Shown one piece after another: positions 8,622 to 17,239 of a stretch of 64,000 nt of DNA. The stretch comes from an uncultured Candidatus Binatia bacterium. GTDB lineage: Bacteria; Desulfobacterota; Binatia; Bin18. Position numbers and translations under genes: made by a program. The notes under the pieces are model-generated. The model searched no databases, was not told where the DNA came from, and saw nothing but the letters and a program-made list of their open reading frames with translations. Where the stretch lies: positions 4,087,338 to 4,151,337 of the forward strand of contig OY282457.1 of NCBI GenBank assembly GCA_958296235.1, given 5' to 3'. How positions within the stretch are numbered: the first letter of the stretch is position 1; each line of letters begins with the position of its first letter.

Positions 8622-9449
8622 TTAGCTGCCGGCACTGATCTGATCGATGATTTTCTGGGCATTGGCATGACCCTGTTTGGCCGCCTTGCGTAACCAGTCG
8701 ATGCCCGTTTCATCGTCTTTGGCCACTCCCCGGCCCTCCAGATACATGGCCCCCAGGTTGTACTGCGCGCTGGAATGGCCCCGTTCTGCGGCCCGGCGGA
8801 ACCAATGGGCGGCTTCCGAATCGTCTTGCTCTACGCCGCGACCGGCGAAGTAGATGGTGCCGAGATTGAACAGCGCCCCTATATGGGCCTGGTCCGCGGC
8901 TTTGAGGTACCAGCCTCTCGCCTTGGTCAGGTCTCGCTCCAGGCCGTAGCCGTTATCGTACAACACGCCGAGATTGTATTGGGCCTCAGCATGCTCCTCA
9001 TCGGCTGCGCTCCGCAACCACAGCGCCGCGCTGGCATAATCCTGCTCAACGCCGCCGCCTTGGACATAGAGCATGCCTAAGCGGTACTGGGCTTTCGTAT
9101 GTCCGTTCTCGGCCGCTTTTTGAAACCACTTGGCGGCCTCTTGCTTCGCCCGGTCGCTATTTTTCCCGGCGAGGTATAAGAGGCCCAGATTATACTGTGA
9201 GCCGACGTGCCCCTGCTTGGCGGCGCGGCGAAACCATCTGACGGCTTCCTTGGCGTTTTGTTCGACGCCATCGCCTTTGACATACAGGACTCCCAGGCTG
9301 TTTTGCGCTCGGGCATTGCCCTCTTGGGCCGCTTTTTGGACCTCATCGAGGTCGGCCGCAATGGATTCCGATGGCACGAACGGTTGGAAGAAGAAGCCGA
9401 GCGCCCCGAGGAACAGGCCCACCCGGGCGAATCGTACGAGCGTTTTCAT
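8622..9449 (-). CDS. Secreted Sel1-repeat (SLR/TPR-like) protein
   Basis: 275 aa with an N-terminal signal peptide (residues 1-32, hydrophobic run LFLGALGFFFQPF). At least six Sel1-like repeats of about 36 residues follow, each with the A-x-x-x-L-G-x-x-Y-x-x-G-x-G-V pattern and a second helix ending in W-x-x-x-A-A. Sel1 solenoids mediate protein-protein contacts and are often envelope or host-interaction proteins. It lies directly upstream of lspA on the same strand (54 bp) and may share its transcript. No catalytic site is expected. Confidence 0.9.
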   Translation of the reverse strand: MKTLVRFARVGLFLGALGFFFQPFVPSESIAADLDEVQKAAQEGNARAQNSLGVLYVKGDGVEQNAKEAVRWFRRAAKQGHVGSQYNLGLLYLAGKNSDRAKQEAAKWFQKAAENGHTKAQYRLGMLYVQGGGVEQDYASAALWLRSAADEEHAEAQYNLGVLYDNGYGLERDLTKARGWYLKAADQAHIGALFNLGTIYFAGRGVEQDDSEAAHWFRRAAERGHSSAQYNLGAMYLEGRGVAKDDETGIDWLRKAAKQGHANAQKIIDQISAGS

Positions 9450-9540
9450 AGCGCCTCCTTACGTCACACACCACAGATAATCAAAATGAAAGAACGACTC
9501 AATATACTCCTGACCCTTCTGTCAACCGGCGCGTAACCCG

Positions 9541-9885
9541 GATGGTGTCTCAGTTTGCATTTGCCCCCTCACCCCAACCCTCTCCCTCCAGACGTGTGAT
9601 ACGCATTGTGTCGCAGACCCCCAGGCGGTCCGTCCGCCCCCTCACCCGGCCCTTCGACAGGCTCAGGGCCACCCTCTCCCTCCAGGGGAGAGGGTAGGAC
9701 AAGAGCCCCTCTCCCGTTGGGAGAGGGGTTGGGGTGAGGGCGAAACAGCGCCCTGGGCCGCTGAACAACTTACTTTGCCTCACACGTTCCAGGGGAGAGG
9801 GAGCAGATATTCCCTCCCCCCTGGTCAGGGAGGGGGGGCGTTGAGCCGGCAGCGGGGGAAGGAGATGTGAAACTGAGACACGAGC
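9541..9885. mobile_element. MITE-like element A, copy 1, interrupted by element B
   Basis: The ends read GATGGTGTCTCAGTTT and AAACTGAGACACGAGC, imperfect terminal inverted repeats shared with copies 2 and 3. The element is flanked by a near-perfect 8-bp direct repeat (GTAACCCG at 9533-9540, GTAACCCC at 9886-9893). Its interior is the CCCTCTCCCTCCAG / GGGAGAGGG palindrome, but it is split by element B (9592-9787). Without B and its duplicated 5 bp the length is about 144 bp, close to copy 2. It encodes no protein. The whole structure fills the 487-bp gap between the Sel1 gene and the permease. Confidence 0.8.
9592..9787. mobile_element. MITE-like element B, copy 1, nested in element A
   Basis: Its ends are ACGTGTGAT (9592) and TCACACGT (to 9787). 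It is flanked by an exact 5-bp direct repeat TCCAG (9587-9591 and 9788-9792) that restores the uninterrupted sequence seen in copy 2 of element A. The interior contains CCCTTCGACAGGCTCAGGG and the CTCTCCCTCCAGGGGAGAGG palindrome. The other copy lies inverted at 30700-30889. It is non-coding, 196 bp. Confidence 0.85.
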
Positions 9886-9936
9886 GTAACCCCGATTCGG
9901 TTTGACGGCCGTTTATCCGGTCGTTAGACTCGCCGT

Positions 9937-11520
9937 ATGCACGAAGATTCGGACGGGCGGGAAGGCGACTGGACGTTGCACGGGTTGCGCGTCCTGTTTG
10001 TTCGGGGAGATATTGACGGCTTCTTTGGCCTGTTTATCGACAATCTCTTGCAGCTCATGCTGATCGCCGTGCTGTGTCCGTTGGTCTGCGGCTTGCCCCA
10101 AGAGCTGGTGATTGGTCGCATCCTCCCTGGGGCGGCGCTCTCCATCCTGTTCGGCAATATCTTTTACGCCTGGCAGGCCAGACGGCTGATGCTCCAAACC
10201 GGGCGAAAGGATGTGACGGCTCTTCCGTACGGCATCAATACGCCGAGCTGTTTTGCCTACATCTTCCTCATCATGGGGCCGGTCTATCAGGAAACGCAAG
10301 ACCCAACCCTGGCCTGGCAGGTTGGGCTGTTGGCCTGTCTGCTCAGCGGGGTGATGGAAACCGCGGGCGCTTTTGTTGGCGACTGGCTGCGCCGGCATAC
10401 GCCGCGGGCCGCGCTGCTGACGGCTCTGGCCGGCGTGGCCATCACGTTTGTTGCCGTCGGTTTTATCTTCCAGATTTTTGCGCAGCCGCTGATTGCGATT
10501 GTGCCCATGATGATGATCCTGGCCGCCTACGCGTCACGCCGGACCCTGCCCGGTGGCCTGCCCGGCGGCCTGGTGGCCGTGCTGACGGGGGTCAGCCTGG
10601 CGTGGGGGCTGCGGCTGCTGGGGCTGCCGGTTTTTGACCCGCCGGCAGAGCAGTACGAGTTTGCGCTGTATATGCCGACGCCGGTCCCGTCCGACCTCTT
10701 CGCCCTGCTGACCAGTGAGCGGGGTTGGCAGTATCTGGCCATTATTTTTCCTATGGGCCTGTTTAATATTATTGGCTCATTACAGAATCTGGAAAGTGCG
10801 GAGGCAGCCGGCGATCGCTATGAAACCAAACCTTCGCTGCTCGCCAATGGCGCCGGGACGCTCCTGGCTGCCGGCTTCGGCAGCCCGTTTCCCACGACCA
10901 TCTATATCGGCCACCCGGCCTGGAAGGCGATGGGGGCGCGAGTCGGCTACTCGGTAATTGATGGGGTGGTCATCTGGCTGCTGTGTCTGATTGGCGCAAT
11001 GACCGTCATTCTCCAGGTCGTCCCGATCGAAGCGACGCTGGGCATTCTGCTCTGGATAGGCATCATTATGACTGCCCAGGCATTCCAGGCCGTGCCCCCG
11101 GCCCATGCGCTGGCGGTTGCCTTCGGGCTGATTCCCGCGCTGGCCGCCTGGGCTTTGGTGTTGATTGAAACCAGCCTGCGCAAAGCCGGCGCTACGCTCT
11201 TCGACATCGCGCCGAAGTTCGGGGGCGATTTATACATTCACGGCGTGATTGCCCTCAGCCAGGGTTTTCTGCTGAGCGCCATGCTCCTGGCAGCCATGCT
11301 GGTCTTTATTATCGAACGCCAGTTTCTCCGCGCCGCGGTCTGGTTGCTGGTCGCCGCGGTCCTGTCGTTTGTGGGGGTGATACATGCTTACGAACTGACT
11401 CCCGCGGGAGTCCAGAATGTGTTTGGTTTTGCTGCGGCACCGGAATTCGCCCTCGCGTATGGGCTGAGTGCCGGTCTGCTGGTCGTGTTTCATCTGACGC
11501 AGGGCCAAATGGACGACTAG
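9937..11520 (+). CDS. Putative NCS2-family (AzgA-like) purine/xanthine-type permease
   Basis: 527 aa with about 12-14 hydrophobic helices. FGNIFYAWQARRL followed by TALPYGINTPSCFAYIFLIMGP resembles the helix 2-3 region of AzgA/NCS2 carriers. A later segment, NIIGSLQNLESAEAAGDRYETKPSLLANGAGTLLAAGFGSPFPTTIYIGHPAWKAMGAR, matches the conserved E-A-G-D and G-(S/N)-P-x-P-T-T blocks in their substrate region. Proton-coupled purine or xanthine uptake is therefore the best guess, but no purine genes are adjacent and the substrate is inferred from family only. It sits alone between copies 1 and 2 of element A. Confidence 0.75.
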   Translation: MHEDSDGREGDWTLHGLRVLFVRGDIDGFFGLFIDNLLQLMLIAVLCPLVCGLPQELVIGRILPGAALSILFGNIFYAWQARRLMLQTGRKDVTALPYGINTPSCFAYIFLIMGPVYQETQDPTLAWQVGLLACLLSGVMETAGAFVGDWLRRHTPRAALLTALAGVAITFVAVGFIFQIFAQPLIAIVPMMMILAAYASRRTLPGGLPGGLVAVLTGVSLAWGLRLLGLPVFDPPAEQYEFALYMPTPVPSDLFALLTSERGWQYLAIIFPMGLFNIIGSLQNLESAEAAGDRYETKPSLLANGAGTLLAAGFGSPFPTTIYIGHPAWKAMGARVGYSVIDGVVIWLLCLIGAMTVILQVVPIEATLGILLWIGIIMTAQAFQAVPPAHALAVAFGLIPALAAWALVLIETSLRKAGATLFDIAPKFGGDLYIHGVIALSQGFLLSAMLLAAMLVFIIERQFLRAAVWLLVAAVLSFVGVIHAYELTPAGVQNVFGFAAAPEFALAYGLSAGLLVVFHLTQGQMDD

Positions 11521-11575
11521 AATCGCCGGGAGACCCCTGTGGCGGGACTGCCTTCAGAAAATTTATAGGGCTGTG

Positions 11576-11730
11576 GATAGTGTCTCGGTTTGCATTTCCC
11601 CCCTCACCCCAACCCTCTCCCTCCAGGGGAGAGGGAGCAGCTATTCCCTCCCCCCTCTGAGGGGGAGGGTCAGGGTGGGGGGGCGCTGAGCCGGCAGCAG
11701 GGGCGGGAGATGTGAAACTGAGACACGACC
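11576..11730. mobile_element. MITE-like element A, copy 2 (uninterrupted)
   Basis: A 155-bp non-coding element with ends GATAGTGTCTCGGTTT and AAACTGAGACACGACC and an interior CCCTCTCC...GGAGAGGG palindrome. The flanking 8-mers GGGCTGTG (11568-11575) and AGGCTATG (11731-11738) agree at 6 of 8 positions, consistent with a decayed target duplication. It serves as the uninterrupted reference for copy 1. It fills most of the 291-bp gap after the permease gene. Confidence 0.75.
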
Positions 11731-11811
11731 AGGCTATGCGACTGCATAATCAAATGCGTGGAAACTCCGCCATCCGGGCCTTGAGACCTGTGCGGACGGG
11801 TAAACGGAGCT

Positions 11812-13524
11812 TCAACTATACGCCTCGGTAAAGACCTGCCGCTGCTGAGTGCTGCCCAGCATGATGAGTTCGCTTTCTTCCTGGAGCGTGGTTGAGGCCG
11901 GCGGGTTGGTCACGAGACTCCCGTTGTGCTGGATGCCGATCACGTTCAGCCCCGTCCGCGCCCCAATTCCGCTATCGGATAAGGTCAAGCCGACCAGCAT
12001 GTGTGGCAGGGAGACCGCGAATAGCTCAACCCCTTCACCGAGAAGTCCTAACTCGCGGCCTTGCAGCAGGGACAGGGCCTGTTCGATACCCAGAGAAGAG
12101 TAGCTCAGGGCGAAGTCTGCGCCGGCCCGGTGAATGGCTTCGAGGTTGCGTTCATGCGTAATACGGCTCACGATGCGCAGCTCGGGGTTGAGGCGGCGGA
12201 AGTAGACCGTGAGGTAGATATTCATGGCGTCGTCGTTCGTGGTCAGCAGAACGGCAGGGGCATCCTGCAAGCCGGCGCGCATCAGGAGCTCTCGGTCGGC
12301 AGCATCGCCGATAAAGAGCTGATTCGGGATGTGTACGATCCGTTCCCGCAGAAATTCGTCATGCTCGACCAGATGAACCGGGACCTCCTTGCGTTTCAGG
12401 GCCTCGGCGGCGGCACAGCCGACCTTGCCCCCCCCAATGACCAGGACCGGGCTATAATTGGTATCGTAAATGACAAGCAGGGTGTCGAGTTCCAGCATTT
12501 GTTCTTCCGAGCCGACAACGACCATGACGCTGGTGTTGGACAGGTAGGTATCTGGGGTCACCGGCAATAAACGACCCCGTTCCCAAATCCCGACAATATT
12601 GAGGCCGATGACCTCGCGCAGCCGTGTTTCACGGATCGTCCGGCCTGCCAGGGGGGTATTGTGGACAGGAAACTCTGCAACCTGGAGATCGCGAAAACTG
12701 CCGATCTCATGGGCCTGGGCGTGACCGATGTTAATGCGGTTGGCGAGACGTTCTCCCAGGCGCTGCTTGAGGGGAACCACGTGCGTACACCCGCTCAATT
12801 CAAGGATATCAACCGAGTCTTTTTCCTCGACGGTTGCCATGATGGGGACAGCCGGGGCAACCTCTCGAACGTTCAGGGCAATATTCGTGTTGACGGTATC
12901 GGCGCTGTTCGCCACGATCAAACGGGCTTGGGCCGCCCGGACTCTCGCATACGTCTCACGACTATCGATCTCGCCGGTAATGACCGAAATGCCATCCTCA
13001 TACATGCGCGCGGCAGTCGTTGGGTCGGGCTCAAGAACATAGTGGGGAATGTCCTGGAGACGCAGCTGTTCAATCAGACCGGGAGCAATGGTGTCGTAGG
13101 TACAGATAATGACGTGTCCCTGTGTGTCGGCCGGGACTGCGCGCGGAGCCTGGAAGCGTATCCGGGCTTCCAGCCAGGGCGCGTAAAAGGAGCGAATAAA
13201 GGTGAAGGGCAGGACGATGAGCAGCAAGACAATCCCGGAGAGCAGCACCACAATACTGAAAAGTCGCCCAATATCGCTGTGAAAAGTAATGTCGCCAAAG
13301 CCCAGCGTGCTCATCACCGTCAGGGTCCAATACACTCCGGTCAGCCAGGAATGATTCTGCCCTTCCACGTGCAGCATGATCGCGTGGAAGAGGACTGAGA
13401 AGAGGAGAATAATGCCGACCAGAAAGGCGGCAAATTTGAGGAGCGTGCCGATATTCCGGCGCGTTGCCGGCTCGTTCAGAAAATAGGCGAGTTGTGTGCC
13501 AAACAGCTTCATGGGCGATTTCAA
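11812..13524 (-). CDS. Two-TM potassium channel with two RCK/TrkA domains
   Basis: 570 aa. Two transmembrane helices (about 30-50 and 88-112) flank a pore loop with the selectivity filter TLGFGD at 73-78, close to the canonical T-x-G-F/Y-G-D. A first RCK Rossmann fold follows (HVIICTYDTIAPGL, lacking the usual GxGxxG) with a TrkA-C-like part (LAGRTIRETRLREVIGLNIVGI). A second RCK fold has VIGGGKVGCAAAEAL and another TrkA-C tail ending in the 500s. The layout matches prokaryotic ligand-gated K+ channels of the MthK/GsuK type. The gene is alone between element A copy 2 and a simple repeat tract. Confidence 0.92.
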   Translation of the reverse strand: MKSPMKLFGTQLAYFLNEPATRRNIGTLLKFAAFLVGIILLFSVLFHAIMLHVEGQNHSWLTGVYWTLTVMSTLGFGDITFHSDIGRLFSIVVLLSGIVLLLIVLPFTFIRSFYAPWLEARIRFQAPRAVPADTQGHVIICTYDTIAPGLIEQLRLQDIPHYVLEPDPTTAARMYEDGISVITGEIDSRETYARVRAAQARLIVANSADTVNTNIALNVREVAPAVPIMATVEEKDSVDILELSGCTHVVPLKQRLGERLANRINIGHAQAHEIGSFRDLQVAEFPVHNTPLAGRTIRETRLREVIGLNIVGIWERGRLLPVTPDTYLSNTSVMVVVGSEEQMLELDTLLVIYDTNYSPVLVIGGGKVGCAAAEALKRKEVPVHLVEHDEFLRERIVHIPNQLFIGDAADRELLMRAGLQDAPAVLLTTNDDAMNIYLTVYFRRLNPELRIVSRITHERNLEAIHRAGADFALSYSSLGIEQALSLLQGRELGLLGEGVELFAVSLPHMLVGLTLSDSGIGARTGLNVIGIQHNGSLVTNPPASTTLQEESELIMLGSTQQRQVFTEAYS

Positions 13525-13566
13525 CCAAGCAAAAGACTGGGGGGGCAGTCAAGGGCTGGGGGCTGG

Positions 13567-13640
13567 GGGTTAGTGGTTAGTGGTTAGTGGTTAGTGGAGA
13601 GTGGAGAGTGGTTAGTGGGGAGAGTGGGGAGTGGTTGGGC
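13567..13640. repeat. GTGGTTAGTGG simple tandem tract
   Basis: Degenerate head-to-tail units of GTGGTTAGTGG and GTGGAGAGTGG fill the gap between the channel gene and yceI. Related tracts occur at 6431 and 15530. The units are only 7-9 bp with no spacers, so this is not a CRISPR array. Confidence 0.8.
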
Positions 13641-13658
13641 CCTTGAAGAGATGGAGCT

Positions 13659-14252
13659 TTACGGGGCCTGTACGAATTCGATATCAATTGTGATCGTGAT
13701 CTCCTCGCCGATCGCGACCCCGCCTGATTCCAGGACTGTGTTGTGCGTGAGTCCGTAGTCGGTGCGATTGATCGTGGTGGTGGCGGCCCCGCCCAGGCGA
13801 CTGTTGCCCCAGGGGTCTTGTATGGCTTTGGGCGACCCGCTGACATTGAGCACGACTTCTTGTGTGACGCCCATGAGGGTCAGGTCTCCGGTGACTTTGT
13901 AGGTGTGGTCTTGTATTTTTTCGACTGCCTTTGATTTGAAGGTAATGGTCGGATGTTTGGCAACGTCAAAGAAATCCGCACCCCGCAGATGATTGTCACG
14001 CTTCTCGTTGCGGGTATTGACGGACGCCACCTCAATCGTGGCCTCAACCGATGACTGGCTGATATCGTTCTCGTCTATGGTCGCGGTCACATCGAATTTG
14101 TCGAACGTGCCGCGCACAGTGGCGACCATTAAGTGCCTCACGGCAAACTGCACGCTGGCGTGCTTTGGGTCACTCTTCCAGGTTGCCGCCTGGCTCAGAC
14201 TCGGAACCAGGAGCGCGACTCCGGCCAGCGCCGCCACTATCGTCTGTCGCAT
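13659..14252 (-). CDS. YceI-family periplasmic protein
   Basis: 197 aa from the ATG at 14252, which has AAGGAG nine bases upstream and is followed by a signal peptide (RQTIVAALAGVALLVPSLSQAA). The mature protein shows the YceI lipocalin-like fold: WKSDPKHASVQFAVRHLMVATVRGTF, then NEKRDNHLRGADFFDVAKHPTITFKS and a C-terminal LGGAATTTINRTDYGL. YceI proteins bind amphiphilic or isoprenoid ligands in the periplasm and are often stress- or base-induced. Its upstream region holds the small inverted-repeat element C, about 47 bp before the start, which could affect its promoter. Confidence 0.93.
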   Translation of the reverse strand: MRQTIVAALAGVALLVPSLSQAATWKSDPKHASVQFAVRHLMVATVRGTFDKFDVTATIDENDISQSSVEATIEVASVNTRNEKRDNHLRGADFFDVAKHPTITFKSKAVEKIQDHTYKVTGDLTLMGVTQEVVLNVSGSPKAIQDPWGNSRLGGAATTTINRTDYGLTHNTVLESGGVAIGEEITITIDIEFVQAP

Positions 14253-14298
14253 AGACTTCTCCTTCCTTTTCAGAAAACTCCCTACCAAGCCCGATTAG

Positions 14299-14376
14299 GG
14301 TACTGGCTGCGTTTCAACCCAAATACAGCCACTCGGACTGAAATACCACCACTCAGGGCCAAATGCAGCCAGTACC
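14299..14376. mobile_element. 78-bp MITE-like element C with perfect target duplication
   Basis: The ends GGTACTGGCTGC (14299-14310) and GCAGCCAGTACC (14365-14376) are perfect 12-bp inverted repeats. They are flanked by an identical 8-mer, CCGATTAG (14291-14298 and 14377-14384). The interior is three loose units of the type CAAATRCAGCCA / AAATACCACCACT. There is no coding capacity. It lies in the 362-bp gap between yceI and the divergent BASS gene; the remainder of that gap shows no gene. Confidence 0.85.
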
Positions 14377-14614
14377 CCGATTAGGGGAAGCAATCCCATG
14401 TCCTTGCCAACACCAGAGTGTGATGGGGGACGGGTCGTGTCAGCCTGGCGATTCGGGCGTGTCCCAGCCCCCGCCGCGCGCTGTACTCTCAGCATATTTG
14501 CATTATGAAAGTGAAAAGTTTAGGCTCACTCGTCTCGGCTGCAAGCTTTCTCCGATACCTTGCGCAGCCGCCCAGCAATAGCTGCATATTTAAGGAGAGG
14601 AGGCCAGTTCGACG

Positions 14615-15472
14615 ATGGCCGACGTTGTCAATGATCTGATGCTGGTCTCGCTCATGTGCCTCCTGCTCGGCGTTGGCTTGCGCACTCCCTTTGGAGCGGT
14701 TTTCGCCGTCGCCCAGCAGTACCACATCGTGCTGCGTGGCCTGGTGGCGAATTTCGTAGTCGTTCCTCTGGTGTTTGTCCTCGTGCTACAGGGATTACCG
14801 CTTGGCCCCGACGTCACCATCGGCCTGCTGGTCCTGGCAGCCGTCCCGGTCGCGTCTGCGGCCCCGCCCTTTGTCAGGCTGGCCAAGGGCGACCTCCCGT
14901 ACGCGGTGGGGCTGATGCTCATTGTCGCCTTCCTCTGTGTTCCGATCACGCCGCTCATTCTCGCTCTCTGTCTTCCTTCGAGCGAGGCCGGCTTAGAAAT
15001 CGACCTCTGGAAAATCATCCAGACCCTCCTGGCCGCCCAGATTATCCCGCTGAGTGCAGGGATGACCATCCAGCATGTCAGGCCGAGGTGGGCAGAGAAA
15101 CTGCTCCAGTTTGTACCCAAGCTTGCCCTGATTGGTATTATGCTGAGTCTGACCTTGATCGCTGCCAGGCAAGCCCAGCGGATTGTTGGCCTTGGAGTCC
15201 TTCCTCACCTGGCAGTGCTTCTCTCCATCCTTATCTGTCTCCTCATCGGAAACGTGATGATGAAAGGCGAGGCGGCTGAAATGCGCCGGTCGCTCGCCAT
15301 CTCCACGGCGATTCGTAATGTAGCGGTGGCTCTGCTCATCGTCGGGACCAATTTCCCCGGCAGCCCAGCTGTCACGATTGTCTTTGTCTTTGGCGTCCTT
15401 TCCCTGATAGTCAGTTTTACCTATGGGAAGCTGGCAGCTGGCGCGGACGCACAGAATGCCGAGGCGTCATGA
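14615..15472 (+). CDS. Bile acid:sodium symporter (BASS/SBF-like) family transporter
   Basis: 285 aa with nine to ten hydrophobic helices. The N-terminal MCLLLGVGLRTPFGAVFAV and GLLVLAAVPVASAAPPFVRLAKGD correspond to the first half of the SBF fold. The second half carries a matching block (MRRSLAISTAIRNVAVALLIVGTNFPGSPAV), the helix-crossover region expected in this inverted-repeat fold. The substrate may be an organic anion and is not determined. RBS: AGGAGAGGAGG lies upstream of the ATG. It is followed by an intergenic duplication and the convergent end of the RND operon. Confidence 0.8.
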   Translation: MADVVNDLMLVSLMCLLLGVGLRTPFGAVFAVAQQYHIVLRGLVANFVVVPLVFVLVLQGLPLGPDVTIGLLVLAAVPVASAAPPFVRLAKGDLPYAVGLMLIVAFLCVPITPLILALCLPSSEAGLEIDLWKIIQTLLAAQIIPLSAGMTIQHVRPRWAEKLLQFVPKLALIGIMLSLTLIAARQAQRIVGLGVLPHLAVLLSILICLLIGNVMMKGEAAEMRRSLAISTAIRNVAVALLIVGTNFPGSPAVTIVFVFGVLSLIVSFTYGKLAAGADAQNAEAS

Positions 15473-15496
15473 ATGAAAGCCTGCCGCAGGCCCCGC

Positions 15497-15604
15497 GATC
15501 ATAAAGAGCCGAGAGGTAGTGCCCATGACCTATCCACTCACCACTATCCACTCACCACTATCCACTAAACCCCCGCGCTCATAACAACCGAGAGGTAGTG
15601 CCCA
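15497..15604. repeat. Direct repeat around a CCACTATCCACTCA tract
   Basis: The segment ATAAAGAGCCGAGAGGTAGT (about 15501) and the related ATAACAACCGAGAGGTAGTG (about 15581) each lead into GCCCATG. They flank a CCACTATCCACTCACCACTA tract. This appears to be a local duplication in the gap between the BASS gene and the RND operon. No gene is visible here. Confidence 0.7.
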
Positions 15605-15645
15605 TGCCATCGCCGCTACCGGACGGTGACAGGCGACGGAGCGTG

Positions 15646-17226
15646 TCAGCCCGGCGACCACGTTGTGTCCCAGCCCCCGCCGAGCGCGGTGTACAAGGCA
15701 ATAACGTGAGCGGCAAGGGCGGTCTGGCTTTGGGCGAAGGCATCCTGGGCCGTGTGGAGCGCGCGTCGGGCCAGGGCGACGCTCAGATAGTTTTCCAGCC
15801 CGCTCAGATAGCGTTCGGTGGCAATCTCCACGGCCTCGGTGTGCGCGGTTATTGCTGCGGTCAGCCATTGCTGGCGGGCCCGCTCTTGGCTGTACGCCAC
15901 GAGGGCATTCTCAACCTCTTCAAGCCCGGTGAGAATCACCTGCTCATAACGGGCGAGGGCTTGGGCCTGGCGCGCGTCCTGCACCTTGATGGCCGCCCGG
16001 ATGCGGCCGGCGTCGAAAACCGGCCAGCTCAGCGCCGGGCCGGTGGCCCAGGACAGGCCGGCACCCTTGGCCAGGTCCGTCACATCCAGCCCCTGCGTCC
16101 CCAGCCGCCCGGTCAAGGTCAGCCGAGGGAACAGGTCGGTGGTGGCCACGCCAACCCGCGCGGTGGCCGCTTCCAGTTCACGTTCGGCCCGCCGAATATC
16201 AGGACGCCGGCGTAAGAGCTCGGACGGCAGGCCGATATCACTGGCCAGGTCGGCCCGCGGAATAGGCTGGTCCTGAGAGAGGGCTGGTGTGAAAGCGGCC
16301 GGCGGCTGGCCCACCAGGACGCTCAGACGGTGCAGGGTCTGTTTGACGGTGGTTTGGAGGGGAGGGACCTGAGCGCGGATATTTGCCAGCAAAGCCCCAG
16401 CTTCGGCGGCGTCCAGGGCGCTCGTCAACCCGGCCTGATAGCGGGCCTGCGTGACCTCAACCGAATCCTGCTGAGCCTGAATATGACGCTGGGCAATACG
16501 GAGTCGCTGTTGCGCCCCGCGGAGTTCTATATAGGTGCGCGCGATTTCGGCCAGCAGCGCCACCAGCACGGCGCGCCGGTCTTCTTCGGCCGCGCTGATA
16601 TCCGCGCCCAGGGCCCGCTCGGCCCAATGCAGACGCCCGAACAGGTCAATCTCCCAGCTTGCGTCCAGGCCCATCTGGTAGAAGTTCCGTTCTTGTCCAA
16701 AGCCCAACGACGTCCCAACCGGACTCTCACTATTGTCCGTGCGGGTAGATTCGTCATCGAGAAAATTAGACGACAGTGAGGTGGTCGTGCGGCTGCTCAG
16801 ACTGCGGGTGTACGACGTGGACGAACCGAGGCGCGGCCAGCGGGGGGCCAGGTTGACCAGCCACGCCGCGCGCGCCTCCCGAACCCGGGCCGTGGCCTCG
16901 CGGATGTCTCGATTCTGGCCGATCCCCTGTTCGATCAGCGCCTGGAGGGCCGAGTCCTGAAAGGTGTTCCACCAGCGCGCGAGTTCCACGGGTTGCGCGT
17001 TGATGGCTGTCTCGGGTCGCTCACTCCACGTCTCGGGAAGGGTGACTGAGGCGACCGGCCGTTTTGGGGTTACAGTGCAAGCGGCAACCAGGCAAAAGAG
17101 GAAGGGCAGCGTCCAGGCGAAGGAGGAGCCGGCGAGACTCGCCGCTCTGTGCGGCCTCCGGCCAGAGCCAGGGAGTGGGGACCGCGAGATGGCGTACAGC
17201 CGGCGGCGTGTCAGCATCCTCTGCAT
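15646..17226 (-). CDS. RND efflux outer-membrane factor (NodT/OprM-type lipoprotein)
   Basis: 526 aa from the ATG at 17226, chosen because it avoids overlap with the upstream permease; a longer frame to 17280 exists. A basic N-terminus is followed by the lipobox LVAAC, then two repeated TolC-type halves (ARWWNTFQDSALQALIEQGIGQNRDIREA and LPSELLRRRPDIRRAERELEAATARVGVATTDLFPRLTLTG). The latter is the family signature. It forms the trimeric outer-membrane/periplasmic exit duct for the RND pump encoded just upstream (13-bp gap). The final residues contain ALGGGWD, typical of NodT-type factors. Confidence 0.93.
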   Translation of the reverse strand: MQRMLTRRRLYAISRSPLPGSGRRPHRAASLAGSSFAWTLPFLFCLVAACTVTPKRPVASVTLPETWSERPETAINAQPVELARWWNTFQDSALQALIEQGIGQNRDIREATARVREARAAWLVNLAPRWPRLGSSTSYTRSLSSRTTTSLSSNFLDDESTRTDNSESPVGTSLGFGQERNFYQMGLDASWEIDLFGRLHWAERALGADISAAEEDRRAVLVALLAEIARTYIELRGAQQRLRIAQRHIQAQQDSVEVTQARYQAGLTSALDAAEAGALLANIRAQVPPLQTTVKQTLHRLSVLVGQPPAAFTPALSQDQPIPRADLASDIGLPSELLRRRPDIRRAERELEAATARVGVATTDLFPRLTLTGRLGTQGLDVTDLAKGAGLSWATGPALSWPVFDAGRIRAAIKVQDARQAQALARYEQVILTGLEEVENALVAYSQERARQQWLTAAITAHTEAVEIATERYLSGLENYLSVALARRALHTAQDAFAQSQTALAAHVIALYTALGGGWDTTWSPG

Positions 17227-17239
17227 GTCGTTTGCCCTG

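Noticed and set aside
13567..13640. GTGGTTAGTGG tandem units considered as a CRISPR array
   Set aside because: Units are 7-11 bp with no spacers and no cas genes in the window.
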